Shown here: positions 1 through 12,349 of the stretch, one piece after another
How positions within the stretch are numbered: the stretch's first letter is position 1
Layout: each line of letters opens with the position of its first letter
Assembly (NCBI GenBank): GCA_903813345.2
Contig: CAIIXF020000003.1
Span: 18,736,931 to 18,800,930 of the forward strand
Direction of reading: 5' to 3'
DNA from: Owenia fusiformis
Taxonomy: Eukaryota; Annelida; Polychaeta; Sabellida; Oweniidae
Length of the DNA: 64,000 bases
Notes under the pieces: generated by a model
The model's input: the letters and a program-made list of their open reading frames with translations, nothing else
Told to the model about the DNA's origin: nothing
Database searches by the model: none
Program-made: the position numbers and the translations under genes

Positions 1-1976
1 CAAAGTTGAAGTAGGAGTTTTATTCCAATATGGTTTTGCTGAACTTGTAGGTCCATCTCTGTTGAGTAAGGTACTGTTCTGTGTGATATTTAAGCTATAA
101 AGTTGTATGGATTTTCTAGGTTCATGATACCCTATGTACAGACAAACACATCCCATTCCAATTGCAATTATCAACTTTAAAATTGTTTTAAGATACCGGT
201 TTATTAATCGGATCATTTTGTACTGCGTGCATGTATCCAGCCTAATGACAGATTAGCATTAGGTTCTACTCTAGAATGTTGACTTTTCCTGAATATATAA
301 AGTACAGTAACACACCCAAAGGAACTCTGGCAAATGTACAGAATAATGCAAACATATTTCTATTGGTTTCTTAAATCTATTTGACCAACATGGATTACAG
401 TGTATGTGTTGTTCAAAATCAAGAAACAGGAGAGATTAATCTCATGTACACTTTCAAAGACTGTGGTTAAGTCATTTCAACTGTGTGAAAAGATTATTTA
501 AACCTACAGTATAAATATTTTATGCTAAATATTGTTATTCAAATTTTTGATTTCTTTTCTGAATGAATATATTGCAACAAACAGTTTTTGAAAATACCCT
601 TTAGATTGAAAATGTACTTGTAGAATGCAATGAGGCTGTCACGACAACCTTTGAGTCATAGTGTCTCGGTAAATATTTGTAATGGCAAAAATAACTGTTC
701 AGTCCTCTATAAACAATGCTTACCAAAGAAAAAGAAAGAAAACCATAAATTAATTGAAAAAGCATTTTAATATTTTAAATGTTGTCTTATCTAAAGGGCA
801 GAACTTCAAATTAAAGTAATGTGTACTTGTTTCCATTATTGTTTGTAAAAAGCAATACCATATAATTATTTAAAACTACTATTGAACATTTTCAAGGACA
901 ATGGATCATTGGATCTCCATGGAAAATCCACAAAACCAAGTGAACACTAGTGAAAATGACCCATGTTCAATGATTATTACATTTTCTCACCAATTGTTCT
1001 GTTTCACTATACTCTTTTGTAATAGCCCCAAAAAATTAATAGGGACCAATAGCATTTATCAATATCAGGTATAACTCAATGAAATGTATCTGTATGAAAT
1101 TAAAAAAGATACTTAAATGCCATTTTAAAATCAGAACCTGGTTTCAATGGCGTAGCGGCATAAAACGCCATGGCATACTCTAAAAATGTAGAGAAAAATT
1201 AATTTTTTATATAAATTGCCCCACAATCAAAGAACACTGGATAATCTGAATATGCGTAGTGACAATCGTTTATGAAAAGCAAAACAAATGTTTTGTTCTT
1301 ATTATATTTCCAAGAAGCACCTATTTTGTCATGCCATCATTTAAAAACGCCCCAGAGGGCAACCTCATTTTCAAATTTCCTTGGGGGAAAACCCCCCCTA
1401 CTTCGCTCACTTGTGGCGTACACTCACAAAATACCTATGCTATGCCACAGGGGGTTTGTAAGCTGTATTTGGTCAACTGGGTAAACTCAGATATGTTTGT
1501 ATGGGGCAAAAATTTGGACCCTTGAAAAATTTCCATTAAAACAAAAATTATGAAAGCAATCTAAATATGCCAAGTGTGTCTCGGCCAATCAGCTTAGAGT
1601 ATTTCAGTGCATCAATTTAAGGTATATAATCAACTGAACAGAAACATTATTTTACAGTGAATTATGGTTTTAATGAACTGAGCAGTGCCATTATTGATAA
1701 CAGAGAGATGTCATTACAGTGCATTATGCTTTCATACAGAACTGGACAATGTCATTTTTATAATGGGGTGATAGTATATTTAAATTGCAATAAAGGACCT
1801 GTATCATTCTTTATTGGATATAAAAGCATTTATACATGAACTAACCCATTCTGGTAATATATATTCAGGCTCCGCCCTCAATTCAATTTAATTTTTGGGG
1901 AATAAAATGTTACAATGTAATGATAGTTTTTTTAAAATATGTCTGCAGTCCACCATGCCCACTTCTGTCAATTTAC
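1..1976. other. Gene-free AT-rich stretch
   Basis: I see no exon-like frame with splice sites, no RNA gene and no clear repeat boundary here. Short open frames near 1.26-1.84 kb lack family resemblance and plausible splice context. This may be an intron or 3' flank of the minus-strand gene whose last recognised exon ends at 2719. Confidence 0.5.
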
Positions 1977-1982
1977 ACTTAA

Positions 1983-2336
1983 GGATGTTCCCTGGACGAA
2001 GTTGAAAACGATGAACACCAACCCCTAATTTTTCTTTTCAAAATGTGAAGTACATAGCATAACTAAGTGTTTCTGTGAGTTTAAGAAAAAGTTAAATATT
2101 CAAAAGTGTGTTTTGGGGTGAAAACCTGATTTTTAACATGGGTTTCAATGAGAAAGTGCCACGCCCACTTTTGTCAAATATTGACACTTTAGAGGCCTCT
2201 TGCTCAGAAAAAAGCACACTAACATATGGTTTTTAAAGTTTTAATATTCTTTGTTGCCCGTGAGAATCCCAGAAAACCATTTTTGAGAAAAAGTTAAATA
2301 CTATTGAATATTTTCCTATCTGACCAGGGAACATCC
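1983..2336. mobile_element. 354-bp MITE with TTAA target-site duplication
   Basis: The element starts GGATGTTCCCTGG and ends with its exact reverse complement, a 13-bp perfect terminal inverted repeat. TTAA flanks it on both sides (1979-1982 and 2337-2340). It has no coding potential. TTAA duplication is known for piggyBac and Kolobok superfamilies; the purine-purine GG terminus favours Kolobok, but this is inference. Confidence 0.8.
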
Positions 2337-2340
2337 TTAA

Positions 2341-2475
2341 GGGGTTGACTAGCCAATTAACATATGGTTTTAATGTTTTGATATAATGTGTTGCCTTCTA
2401 GCATCTCAGAAAACTATATTTGAGAAAAGGTTTATCCCAATAAAAAAATTCTGAACCTCAGGAAACATCCCTTAT
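2341..2475. repeat. Diverged partial copy of the adjacent TTAA MITE right half
   Basis: The order of motifs in 2220-2336 (an 'aacatatggttttaa'-type block, 'ctcagaaaac', 'gagaaaa', then a 'ggaaacatcc' end) recurs with substitutions in 2350-2475. It looks like a second, older half-copy abutting the intact MITE. Confidence 0.55.
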
Positions 2476-2476
2476 A

Positions 2477-2638
2477 CAGTAAAACCTGTAAATACTGGGG
2501 GACACAAAAAAGTGTATAAAGTAGGTAGATGTCCACTACAGAGAGGGGATTTTATACAGGTGTCATGTGTCTTGAAGTGGCGTTCACTAAACACAGGTGT
2601 TCACTAGAGAGAGGTGTTCACTAAAACAGGTTCTATTG
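2477..2638. mobile_element. pogo/Tigger-like MITE, copy 1
   Basis: The left end is TA-CAGTAAAACCTGT and the right end ACAGGTTCTATTG-TA, an imperfect inverted pair flanked by TA. Inside are repeats of 'ggtgttcacta'. Related copies lie at 26922-27662 and 31493-31668. CAGTA-type ends with TA duplication are typical of the pogo branch of Tc1/mariner. Confidence 0.7.
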
Positions 2639-2718
2639 TACTTAGTGCATAAGAAACCATTTCATGAGACATTATATAATGATATTACATTCAATACATA
2701 CTACAATCTAATACATAC

Positions 2719-5700
2719 CTGATTTTGTGAGCCTGAATTGAACGATATACCTCCAACACAGAAGCCTCATCTCTGGTTCCTATAGACAACAGTTTATCCA
2801 TAAAGTGCTCCAAGTCTACAGAGCCATGGTGTTGTGTAATAATATCTAGGATTTCATCATCTTCCTCATTGATCTGAAATGAATACAAAATCCATTTTTA
2901 CTGAATTCTTTACATGGTATACAGAGCACTCTCTCACCAGGAAAAATCTATGGTGGAACAGCATGGCTGTTCGATCGTTATAAATCATATTTATGCTATA
3001 TTCTATCCTTTTTACATGCTGTGTATTTAGTAAAGTTTAAGAATAAGTTTAAGAATTTAAGGATATACCAGTGTAACCCTTACGACAATGGTGATATATT
3101 TTTAAATTACAGAAATAGAAAATTAACACCTCTATGAAAAGCTCGTTTGTTAACTTCACATTTGACAAGTGTTCTGTATTAAATATCAAGGACGCAGAAT
3201 GACGATATATGACGCTTTACGACATAGTAATCCATAGCAACTAAGGGATTCTCATTTTCAATGTTGTTTTATCATGACGTCATATAACACTTTTGTTAAT
3301 GGATTCTCGGAATATGATACCATTATCTGTGACGTCAGTGACATATTGCCCCATCAACAAATAAACAAACCAGAACAACGGCAACGCCAAAGCGTAGCGA
3401 ATCCCATCGAACAGAAATGGCTGGCATTTTTACAAACGAATAGCAAATATCATAAAACAACACACCAGAAAGGCCACCATTTTCAAAATGGTTGCTCACT
3501 AGCCAAGTTGTCATCAGAAGAAATAATATGCTTTTAAGTAGCCACCTCTAAAATTTTTGAAAAATCGCACACATACTTTTAAAAAAACACACATAAAAAT
3601 GGTGGCCATTTTTCAAAATGGCCGACTACTCCCCAAAGTTTTATTAGACAATGTGCCATGCTTAAAGTATTCACATATCAAATATGAACAAAATCGTTCC
3701 ACTACTTTTCGAGTTATAGTAAAATACGTTAAAATGGCGGCCATTTTTCAAAATGGCCGCCTTCTACCAAAAGTGTCATTAGAAATAGACAGTGTGCCAT
3801 GCTTATAGTATTCACATACCAAATATGAACAAAATCCCTCCACTACTTTTCGAGTTATAGTAAAATATGTTAAAATTGCGGCCATTTTTCAAATTTTTTT
3901 TCAAACGGCCGCCTTCTACCAAAAGTGTCATAGGACAGTGTGCCATGCTTATAGTATTCACATACCAAATATGAACAAAATCGCTCCACTACTTTTCAAG
4001 TTATAGTAAAATATGTTAAAATGGCGGCCATTTTTCAAAATGGCCGCCTTCTACCAAAAGTGTCTTTAGACAGTGTGCAATGCTTATAGTATTCATATAC
4101 CAAATATGAACAAAATCGCTCCACTATTTTTTGAGTTACAGCAAAAATCGTAAAACGACGAGTAAAGGCGGCCATTTTTCAAGATGGCTGCCATGTGCTT
4201 CTTTAATATCTACATTTGTAGCATTATTAATGTCCTTTATAATTTTTTTACATTTAAAACATATTGCTATTACAGTTTTACATATTGCACCTAAATTACT
4301 GTAAAATCGGCACTAAAATGGCCACCATTTTGAAATGAGCGGCCATTTTGAAAATCGGCTTTCGAGCAGAACTTCTTCCCCCATAGGGTATATGTGTACA
4401 AAATATGAACAAAATCGGGCCAACGGTATTTGAGTTATTGCCCGGACGGACGGACGGACGTACGTACGGACGGAAGGACGGACGGAGGCGTTCCCTATAT
4501 CCCTCCGAACTTCGTTCGATGGGATAACAAATGAACTATACGTCATCAATTCTTCCAAATAATTCAGTATTTTTTGTATATTCTTGTTTCATTCCAGTTT
4601 CGTGTCTGTTTCTTTCGTTTATCCCAGCAGTATATGTGTATGTATTACAAACACGACAAATCTAATGTGTAACTTGCTTCTTATTTCGCTACAGTCTGTA
4701 TGAGTTTTCATTAAGTTATAGTCTATAGCCTATGTATTGACCAGGGATATTTAATATCAAAAGTCAACTGTAAAATACAGTATTCTATTTTGGAATTTCT
4801 ATTATTCATGTATACAGGTATACTCTTATTACATGAACCACGGACACTTAAAGTGACACGAACATTCATTTATATGTATTTCTATTGAAATCATTACCTT
4901 TGTTTCGTTGTTCCTTTCTGTCAAAACAAATACCATCAAACATGTGAAACAAGCCATTCAAACCTTTGTTCGATTTATGTTATTATTCTATATTTTTTAT
5001 AATTATATTTACCAGTTAAAAATATTTTCCCAGTGAGTATTAACGACCATGATCGGACATGCCGGATACAATGCGAAAAACGTCCATAGCCGTTCACAAA
5101 AACACATTATTCGTGTACTACATTCAGTAGACGTATCTTGCTCAAATCCGACAGCTTTACATAAGTGGGGACCTTGGGGTGAGGAACACACAGGGAATGT
5201 ACAACCCCACCCGAAAATCATCAAAAAGCACGCATGCTATACATCACGAGCGAAATCATTCATGCCTGATCTATGAGGTTATACTTGTGAAGGCAGTTCA
5301 TTAAGACAGGACATGTTGAGTTTTTACAATTGTTAACCTCAAATGTAACGTTATCCTTTCCCGAAAAATGAACAGAAATATTAGCATATTAGAATAGGAG
5401 TCAAATATGGCAATTATTAGCCATTTTAAATAATCATTTATTGAATGAATGTCTTACTGGGGCATCTAGCCCTCAAAATTTATAATATTTTGGAATGATG
5501 TTTATCATGTGGACTTAGCTGGTTTATGTTTTTGTGAGCAGTCGAGTTTGTTAATTCTTGAGAAAGACGTCATATATTTAGTTAAATTATGACGCGAATT
5601 GACCAGTGGCTTTTGTATCATTGTTAAAGCCCACCAATCTTCAACGGCATTTTCAAGCGTAAAACAGACCGTTGACCCTATGTTTTTTTATATCAAAATA

Positions 5701-7987
5701 AATACGAGAACACCTTTTTTAGAATAAGCAAATAAAAAAAATACCACAATCCATTGGAAATTTGTGTAATTTTCGATTCAAAACGTGTCAAAATGCGAAT
5801 ATGAAAAAGATATGTTTTTAATGGAAAAACGTTACAAAAATTCACAAATATTGTTGGGGTAGGGGTTACACTTTAAGTGAAAAAAGTAAGAAAAAATGTC
5901 CTGAGTGTACCAATATTCGAACCAATGTAATTATGTATAAAGGAAGTTTATCTTGGCTCGAAAAAATCGTCAATACTCCCTAAATCATCATTTTATCGAC
6001 GAAATATAGGAAAATATGTTTTTTTGCTTTGGAATCAATGGCGCCTCAAATATTCAAATGATGATAACGTCACACCTATTTTCAGAAGCTTCTCATGAAA
6101 AAACTAATCCGTTGACCTACCTTTTTTATTACATTTTTCGAATCGCTACATCTAGGTCTATAATAAAAACCTAATTTCGTTGAGATTGAAAATGGTCGAT
6201 TTTTTCGGAGGTTACACTGGTATATCCTTAAGAATAATCTTTACTTTTTATATTAGATAAGAAATGGCCTTTTTCCAACTGCCCATCAAGCAAATCTAGC
6301 ATGTGTTCAATTTAGAGCAAAACATTAAACATTGTTAAAAGAATAAGTCTAATACCTTTTCAATCACAGTTTTAGGAAGTAGATGCTCCACTGCTTCTAG
6401 AAACTTAGTCACTAGTGTCTGAGTGGATGTCTGGGTAGCGAACTCATCCTTTATGTGAGCAGAATGAGACTTCTTGTCTGTTATGAGTGGAAGGAAGAAT
6501 TTACGGAATCTCAAATATTCTTTATTGAGTTTCTTACTCAATGTAGGATTCTGAAATCAATCACAATTCAATACATAGCTTTATTTTCATTGTTTTTTAG
6601 TCTTATACAATTGTATACCATTTAGTATTTACAGTTATGAGAAAATGCATTTGAGTGATTCTTATTATATTCAGCATTTCCATTAATGTGAAAAATTACA
6701 TGTTATTTCAAAGAATTTAAGATACTTTAAAACCTCACATTTACACCTCCAATTTTGATTCTTTGCTAACACTGGCCAATCACAAAATTCTGAAAGTAAA
6801 CTTACTGCTTTAGGGTGACTCCAACCATCCCTGGGGAAAAATTCATTCAGTCTAGCGAGCATATATGGGTCATCTTGTTGCAGAGTATGAAATAAGATCT
6901 GAAATGAATAAAAGCATAATGTATGAGAAATCTATCCTATGAAAATACAGTTTTCATGTGTTATGTTATTCAATGAAATATTTGGTGAGTGTACATCTAT
7001 ACTATTATTCAGTCAAATCGTAGTTTTTATCATATTGTGGTTCATCAGTGCAAACTTTGTGAAAAGGTGAATAATTTGAATGACACTCTGTAATATTTAG
7101 ATAATAATGCAGGTAAAAAATGTAAACCTTTAGAGCAACTGTAGACCTATGATAGAGACATTTTGAAAATGATATGATTTGATTTGATTTGGAGGACTGT
7201 TTTCCTGGAATCCTGAGAGAAATTCAAAAGATGTCAGGTTGCTTAAAAAATTCATAATTCTACCCCATCTTCATTCACTGGCTTACCATGATTTTTAGTC
7301 CACTTATGATCTTTGCAAAATGGGTACATGTCACGACTTTGTCAACACGATTATATATTTCTTCTATGAGACTCATAACTAATGGTAACTCATCAAACTC
7401 CAGCCTGGTCATGATTCTGTGTATAGAGCAGCACGCCATTCTTATATCTACATCACAACCTGGATTCTTCTTTATATGCTCTGGAAATGGAAGCAATGCT
7501 TTTATTTAATTATAAAGAAGTCTTATTTAGAATTACATTAAATGTGTAAAAAAGGATGAATGGTCTACCCGTATAGCTCAGTTTCAGAGCAGTTTACCAA
7601 TTAGAACTTGAACTTTACAACAATGTTTTCACAACCATTTGAAGAATTTATCAAACATTCTTCTGAACAACATTGGTATACTATATAAGTGTCAAGCTTA
7701 CCTTATTATAATTGGTCGCTATTAAACTCATATCAAATGACATGAAAAATTTGGCAGTATTCAACAGATGTAAAATACTTTGAGTGTGGAACATTGCTAG
7801 TCGGTAGATACAAGATAATCTTGATATTACCAAGTCATATAGGAGTTATCACTTCTAGCTCCCATGACTTTGTAACCACTAACCACACACGCAAATAACA
7901 AGAAAAACCTAACACTACCTGCTATAACTGAGTGATATCTGTTTGCACAAGCAAATTCTAGAACCCATTGCAGTTCTAAATCCATAT
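2719..7987 (-). CDS. Unidentified multi-exon gene, internal exons of a helical protein
   Basis: Five exons join in frame with GT-AG borders: 7987-7919, 7480-7287, 6898-6806, 6550-6356 and 2873-2719. Phases agree at every join (1, 0, 0, 0), and the last exon ends in phase 2, so the gene continues toward position 1 or beyond. The ~235 residues read are rich in Leu/Ile/Glu/Lys, with several predicted amphipathic helices and no membrane segment or signal peptide. Example motifs are LEFACANRYHS in the first exon, CTHFAKIISGLKIM in the second and HHGSVDLEHFMDKLL in the last. I do not recognise the family; an armadillo/HEAT-like helical repeat fold is a guess. No start or stop was found. The last intron (2874-6355) would be about 311 bp without the transposon at 3061-6227. 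The 22.5-23.6 kb minus-strand frame could be an upstream exon, which is unproven. Confidence 0.7.
3595..4190. repeat. Tandem array, ~140-bp unit
   Basis: About four units begin near 3596, 3732, 3872 and 4017, with degenerate units near 4157 and 4314. Each has a self-complementary core ('ggcggccatttttc', 'aaaatggccgcc'), then 'gtgccatgctta', 'caaatatgaac' and 'gagttatagtaaaat'. The array lies inside the TTAA element. The hairpin cores probably form cruciforms. Confidence 0.8.
4314..4530. repeat. ACGG microsatellite and palindrome at the end of the array
   Basis: A degenerate array unit runs into an ACGG/TACG tract at 4442-4490. This is followed by 'ccgaacttcgttcgatggg', a short palindrome around 'gaacttcgttc'. 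A related 'cattgaacgaagttcggg' occurs at 23940, which suggests this end belongs to a dispersed family. Confidence 0.6.
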
Positions 7988-8111
7988 CTGAAATCAAAGA
8001 AAAGATATGAAATTTTGAAAAAGGTTTTGTCAAATAATTTCATAGGGCAAGAGAGGATACTAGGAGTTTCATTGGGGAATCGAACCTAAAAATTAAGAAA
8101 ATCAAAAGACC

Positions 8112-8367
8112 ATAGTGCAATATCATATGGAAAAATACATTCATATCTTACAGGCAAAACATTTGTATATTTCAGATAAATTAGTTATTAATGATGCTTC
8201 TCTGCAATGCAATTTTCAAAAAAATAACATGGCTGAAACTTCCTAAATTGCAAGAGGCCATGCACAGTTTTATTGCACATAAAACTAATTTATCTGCAAT
8301 ATACAAATGTTTCGCACATAAGATAATGAATGTATTTTTCCATATGATGGTCTCTCGATTTTTTTTA
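8112..8367. mobile_element. Foldback MITE, ~75-bp arms
   Basis: The left arm (about 8112-8193; 'accatagtgcaatatcatat', 'aaaacatttgtatatttcag') is an imperfect reverse complement of the right arm (about 8282-8367). The centre is a ~90-bp loop. No coding content; open frames across it on both strands are by-products of the palindrome. Confidence 0.7.
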
Positions 8368-10020
8368 TTGCTTGTTTGGTTTGATTGAGACACAATCAAA
8401 AAATTCAAGATTTCATTGCTCACCTCAAGTCCCTATATCACTAGTTAATCTATCATTGAAAATATTTTTAAATTTGACACAAGATACAAAAGCATTGAAA
8501 TTACATCATTCAAACAAAGTAGAACCATGGGCTCTCAAGAAAGCCCATGGTACATGTAAAACACAAAAATTCAATTGCAAATAAAATACATTCCAAAGTT
8601 ACAAGTATGAAGCAATCTCTGTCAGATTGTTTCTTGAGCTGAAACCAGGGATGTATGAACGAAAGATGATTTTCCCTCTTAGTTTTAGAACGAAGAGGGA
8701 AGAATGTTCTAAGTGCACAGCAACAAGCCTACACTACTGGTAAATAGGGGTGTCAACGCAGTAGCCTGAGAGTCGTCTCCAGGGTATCTCAACACAAAGG
8801 GACTTCCTAAAGGGGTCCATGAGCAAACCAGGAAGTTTCTTTTCAATTTCAAAAAGGTTGAAATAAAACCATACATACATAGATCTGGTCGGACAAAAAC
8901 AGAAAAATGAATAGAGGAAAAATTATGGAAACTTGGCATAAATCACTCAGGAATAAAGGTAAATCATTTTCTGTTCATAATTTATATATAATATATACAA
9001 GATATAGGCCAGTTAGAAGTTGGTAGGAAGTTGTTTGTCATCCAACCAGAGCTTTCTTTCCCGAGATATGGGTCGACTTCGAGTCAGGGTGACACCTCTG
9101 AAAACTATATAGACCATCTGCTTTAAATGGGCTTATCAGACTTTTGCAGATTTTTGATGTAGATGTAGAAGAAGCAGAGAACAACCGATGGGAAAACTAA
9201 AAAATCATGGGAATGTATAAATAAAGTGGGCGATAATACAATTATAAGGTCGTTAGGCATATAAAGCAACACTTTATTAAGAGGAAATCAAATAAAATAA
9301 TACGTTAAGTAAACTAAGGTAAAGTCACATATAGTAATTACGGGCCAAATAACTCAAATATTTGCTTAATCTACAAATAGAAGTAGAAATTACTCACTTT
9401 TAAATTTTCCCAGATTTCCAAAACGAGGCTTTACGCTAAACGAAAAGGGTCATATCGTTTTCTCAATCGGTTTTCCCGGGTCTTGTGTTACTTGCTGGTT
9501 ACATGTATCATTCACACAAGTTGTTGAGCTTTTGAGAGAAAAAAATAAAGTTCAATAAAATTTGACTAATATTGTTATGACAACTGAATATGCACAATAA
9601 GACTATGAATGCAAATTGTTCCCGGGAATTTCGTTTGCTCTGAACGAAAATGAAATGGCTAAAATGGGAGGTAAGTGAACGAAAATATTTATCTGATTAT
9701 AATGTCTAAATTCAATGCTAATATTTTAATATGAAAATTAAACATGTCCAAAACTTTCTGTAGTTGATTGAGTGTTTTTCTGAATAACACAAAATATGAT
9801 GTGAATTTATTGAATAATAATGAAACTCGAGTTGTCAGCTCGAGGTCCAACTTTTTTTCTTTTGCAAAAATTATTTAGTCTTACTCTAAGTAGAGCTCTA
9901 GCCTGAATGTCACTGCGATTGGGTAAAAGTGTTTAGCCCACCACATGGTTAGACAGGGCTGGCCGCCTCTTGTGACTTTGACTATCAGAGTTTTATAGTG
10001 TCCAGTGTCGAATCCAGAAA
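8368..10020. other. No recognised gene; small hairpin at 8526-8551
   Basis: A hairpin 'ccatgggctct...agcccatgg' sits at 8526-8551, and a similar one at about 12121-12144 ('catgggctct...agagcccatg'), so both may mark ends of one repeat family. At 9654 a short plus-strand ATG reading MAKMG runs straight into a consensus donor (GTAAGT). It could be a tiny first exon, but no partner exon was found. Otherwise I see nothing. Confidence 0.4.
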
Positions 10021-10611
10021 TTAGGCCATGGCCCGGGGGGTTCACTATATATAAACCTTGACGGGGATCCTCGGCGCATGTGGGGTACCTTTTTCAACGT
10101 TTGGTATGGCAATGGACCCATATTTTAGGATTTGGTATGGGAATGCCCGGAAATTTCTGACTTCTGAGGTATGGCAATGGTCGGACTTTTGCTCTTCTGG
10201 TATGAGAATGGTCGTTGTAGATACATTACCTAACATTCGTGGTATGGCATTGGTCCAGTAGTTGCAAATTTGAAGTTGTTTTGGATCGTTTTCCAAAGTA
10301 TCTTCTTTTCCAGGCCCTTTTTCAACTTTTGAATTTTAGCCTTTTTCCCGGGAAATTAAGTCTTGCGGGATTTTTCGTGATTTCAATACAAAACTTGCCG
10401 CCAAGAAAAATGGACGCTCAATTCGAAAAGTGTTTGATTTCCAACGATTTGAAGCTTATGCTTTAATTTGACAGATTGATCAAAACCGCCAAATTAAACC
10501 TCCGCCAATTTTTTGAAAAAAATCCCCCTGACCTTAAGTCTCATTGAAAAATATTTCAATAGCCTATTTTGATTGTTACCCCATTTTTACTACATTTAAG
10601 CTTTGAATTAA

Positions 10612-10800
10612 GGTATGGCATTGGTCCCATATTTGGACATTTGGTATGGCATTGGTCCTACATTTTGACATTTGGTATGGCATTGGTCCCATAATTGGAC
10701 ATTTGGTATGGCATTGGCCCTATATTTGGACATTTGGTATGGCATTGGTCCTATATTTGGACATTTGGTATGGCCTTTAGGCATTATTTTGGTTGGTATG
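10612..10800. repeat. Minisatellite, ~30-bp unit
   Basis: About five units of the form 'ggtatggcattggtcc' + 'atatttggacattt' run in tandem, degenerating to 'ggtatgggaacata' at the right. A looser version of the motif occurs at 10105-10260. The frames through it on both strands are repeat artefacts. Confidence 0.85.
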
Positions 10801-10869
10801 GGAACATATTGAAATTTGACAGATTGGTATGGGAACATATTGATATTTGAGGCTTCAGCCTAGGACCCC

Positions 10870-11001
10870 AGGTTTACTAAAAGTAGACAGTGTAATGATA
10901 CTTTCCTGAAAAAAGCAAGGAAATACACACATGCCTTCATACTTAATTATGTACCAGAAAATAACATGTGCAGGTATAGCAATTTTTTACCAAAATGTTA
11001 C
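10870..11001 (+). repeat. Half copy of the palindromic MITE at 11122-11510
   Basis: This segment ('ggtttactaaaagtagacag' to 'accaaaatgttac') matches 11372-11505 almost exactly. It is bracketed by two copies of a ~48-bp block of the host element, as if it were inserted with a duplication of its surroundings. Confidence 0.75.
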
Positions 11002-11121
11002 CCAGATTGGTATGGGAACATATTGATATTTGAGGCTTCAGCCTAGGACCCCCGTCGAGTTTTATATACAGTGAACCCCCCGGGGGCCATGGCAGGTGCA
11101 TGTTCAGAATTTAAGGTACAG

Positions 11122-11510
11122 CTGGAAAGTAACATTTTGGTAAAAAATTGCTATACCTGCACATGTTATTTTCTGGTACAAAATAAAGTATGAAGGCATG
11201 TATCAATTTCCTTGCTTTTTCAGGAAAGTATCATTACATTGTCTTCTTCTAGAATATCTGGTAGGCGTTCAAAGGGAACTCCAGGGAATTCTGATATTTC
11301 ACACTTCCTGTTTTTCCAAATTTTCTTTCAAAGTTTCCAGACAACACAGGAGCTACCATTGACCTGTTTCCAGGTTTACTAAAAGTAGACAGTGTAATGA
11401 TACTTTCCTGAAAAAAGCAAGGAAATACACACATGCCTTCATACTTAATTATGTACCAGAAAATAACATGTGCAGGTATAGCAATTTTTTACCAAAATGT
11501 TACTTTCCAG
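11122..11510. mobile_element. Palindromic MITE, ~120-bp arms
   Basis: The arms begin 'ctggaaagtaacattttgg' and end with the reverse complement at 11490-11510. Each arm carries 'gcaggtatagcaa' and 'tttcctg' blocks, and about 130 bp of unique sequence separates them. It is non-coding. Confidence 0.8.
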
Positions 11511-12349
11511 GTGAACCTTAAGACCCTACTGTATCTGTTGCAAGACTTATGCCTAGCACAACCGTCAAGCCTGGTATAACCTTGACAATGTTATATGGTG
11601 TTGCAAGGCTTGTCATGACTGTGGTAAGCCTGATATGACTCACCTTCTTCTAAGGCCACTGTATCGTGGCCTTCCTGGAAAGATAATTTCCTGCATGAAC
11701 AATTGGTCATGTCGTAATCATAAAATTTGAAATCATATGTCCGCCATTTTTCCACATCACAATTTGAATTGCGAGTTTTGGTCTTATTACCTCACCAAAA
11801 ATTCCAAAACACACATGAAGTGATCAGTGTATTAGTTCACATCTTCTGGATCGCTAACTTAGAATTTACAGCCAGTTACTAATGTCAGACGTTAATGACA
11901 TTTTGTCCAGTTTTCAAATATCGCCATTTTTCTTGGAGCCATTTTGTTTTAATTTTAGACAAAATCCGGGCGAAATCATGTCCTATCTCATCAGGGAGTT
12001 GAGTCGGTTCCGATTTAATTGATGATTTATTTATCTGGCGATTTTTAAAATATTCAATAAATTTATGACACTCTGGCCAGCTTTTTTCAAATGGAGTTCA
12101 CAGTATTCCAGATGAAATAACATGGGCTCTACCAGAGCCCATGATTATAATTAAGGCCTGATATGATCGTGACAATGTTCACGTTCTCGAATGAGATTAG
12201 AATTATAGTTTTCGGAAATGAATTATGAGTTAAATGAATCTAATATTTTATGTATCAACGTACATGAGTACCATGTACATGTATAAAAGTCTAGATTTAC
12301 ATATTTATGGTAATCATTCTTGAGATTTACAGTATTCTCATTCTACTAA

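Larger units (their letters stand above)
3061..6227. mobile_element. 3.17-kb non-autonomous TTAA transposon
   Basis: The termini are perfect 18-bp inverted repeats, GGATATACCAGTGTAACC at the left and its reverse complement at the right. TTAA duplications sit at 3057-3060 and 6228-6231. No transposase frame is visible. The interior holds a tandem array at 3595-4190 and an ACGG-rich tract near 4440. It sits in an intron of the minus-strand gene. Kolobok-like or piggyBac-like by target site; not classified further. Confidence 0.8.
10024..11092. mobile_element. ~1.07-kb element with long inverted ends
   Basis: The left end 'ggccatggcccggggggttc' plus 'actatata...ccttgacgggg' is mirrored at 11048-11092 as its reverse complement ('cccccgtcgagttttatat', 'cccccgggggccatggc'). 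Inside are a ~30-bp minisatellite and a duplicated block. The block (about 10824-10871 and 11006-11053, 'ttgaggcttcagcctaggac') flanks an inserted half-MITE. No transposase frame is visible. Confidence 0.65.

Noticed and set aside
3557-4558. Frames across the GGCGGCC tandem array and the ACGG tract
   Set aside because: Repeat-derived; the same peptide phrases recur with each array unit.
7560-8090. tRNA-like A box (near 7570, + strand) and B box (8071-8089, - strand, GGTTCGATTCCC)
   Set aside because: The two boxes are on opposite strands and ~500 bp apart; no cloverleaf can be drawn. A decayed tRNA-derived SINE is possible but not supported.
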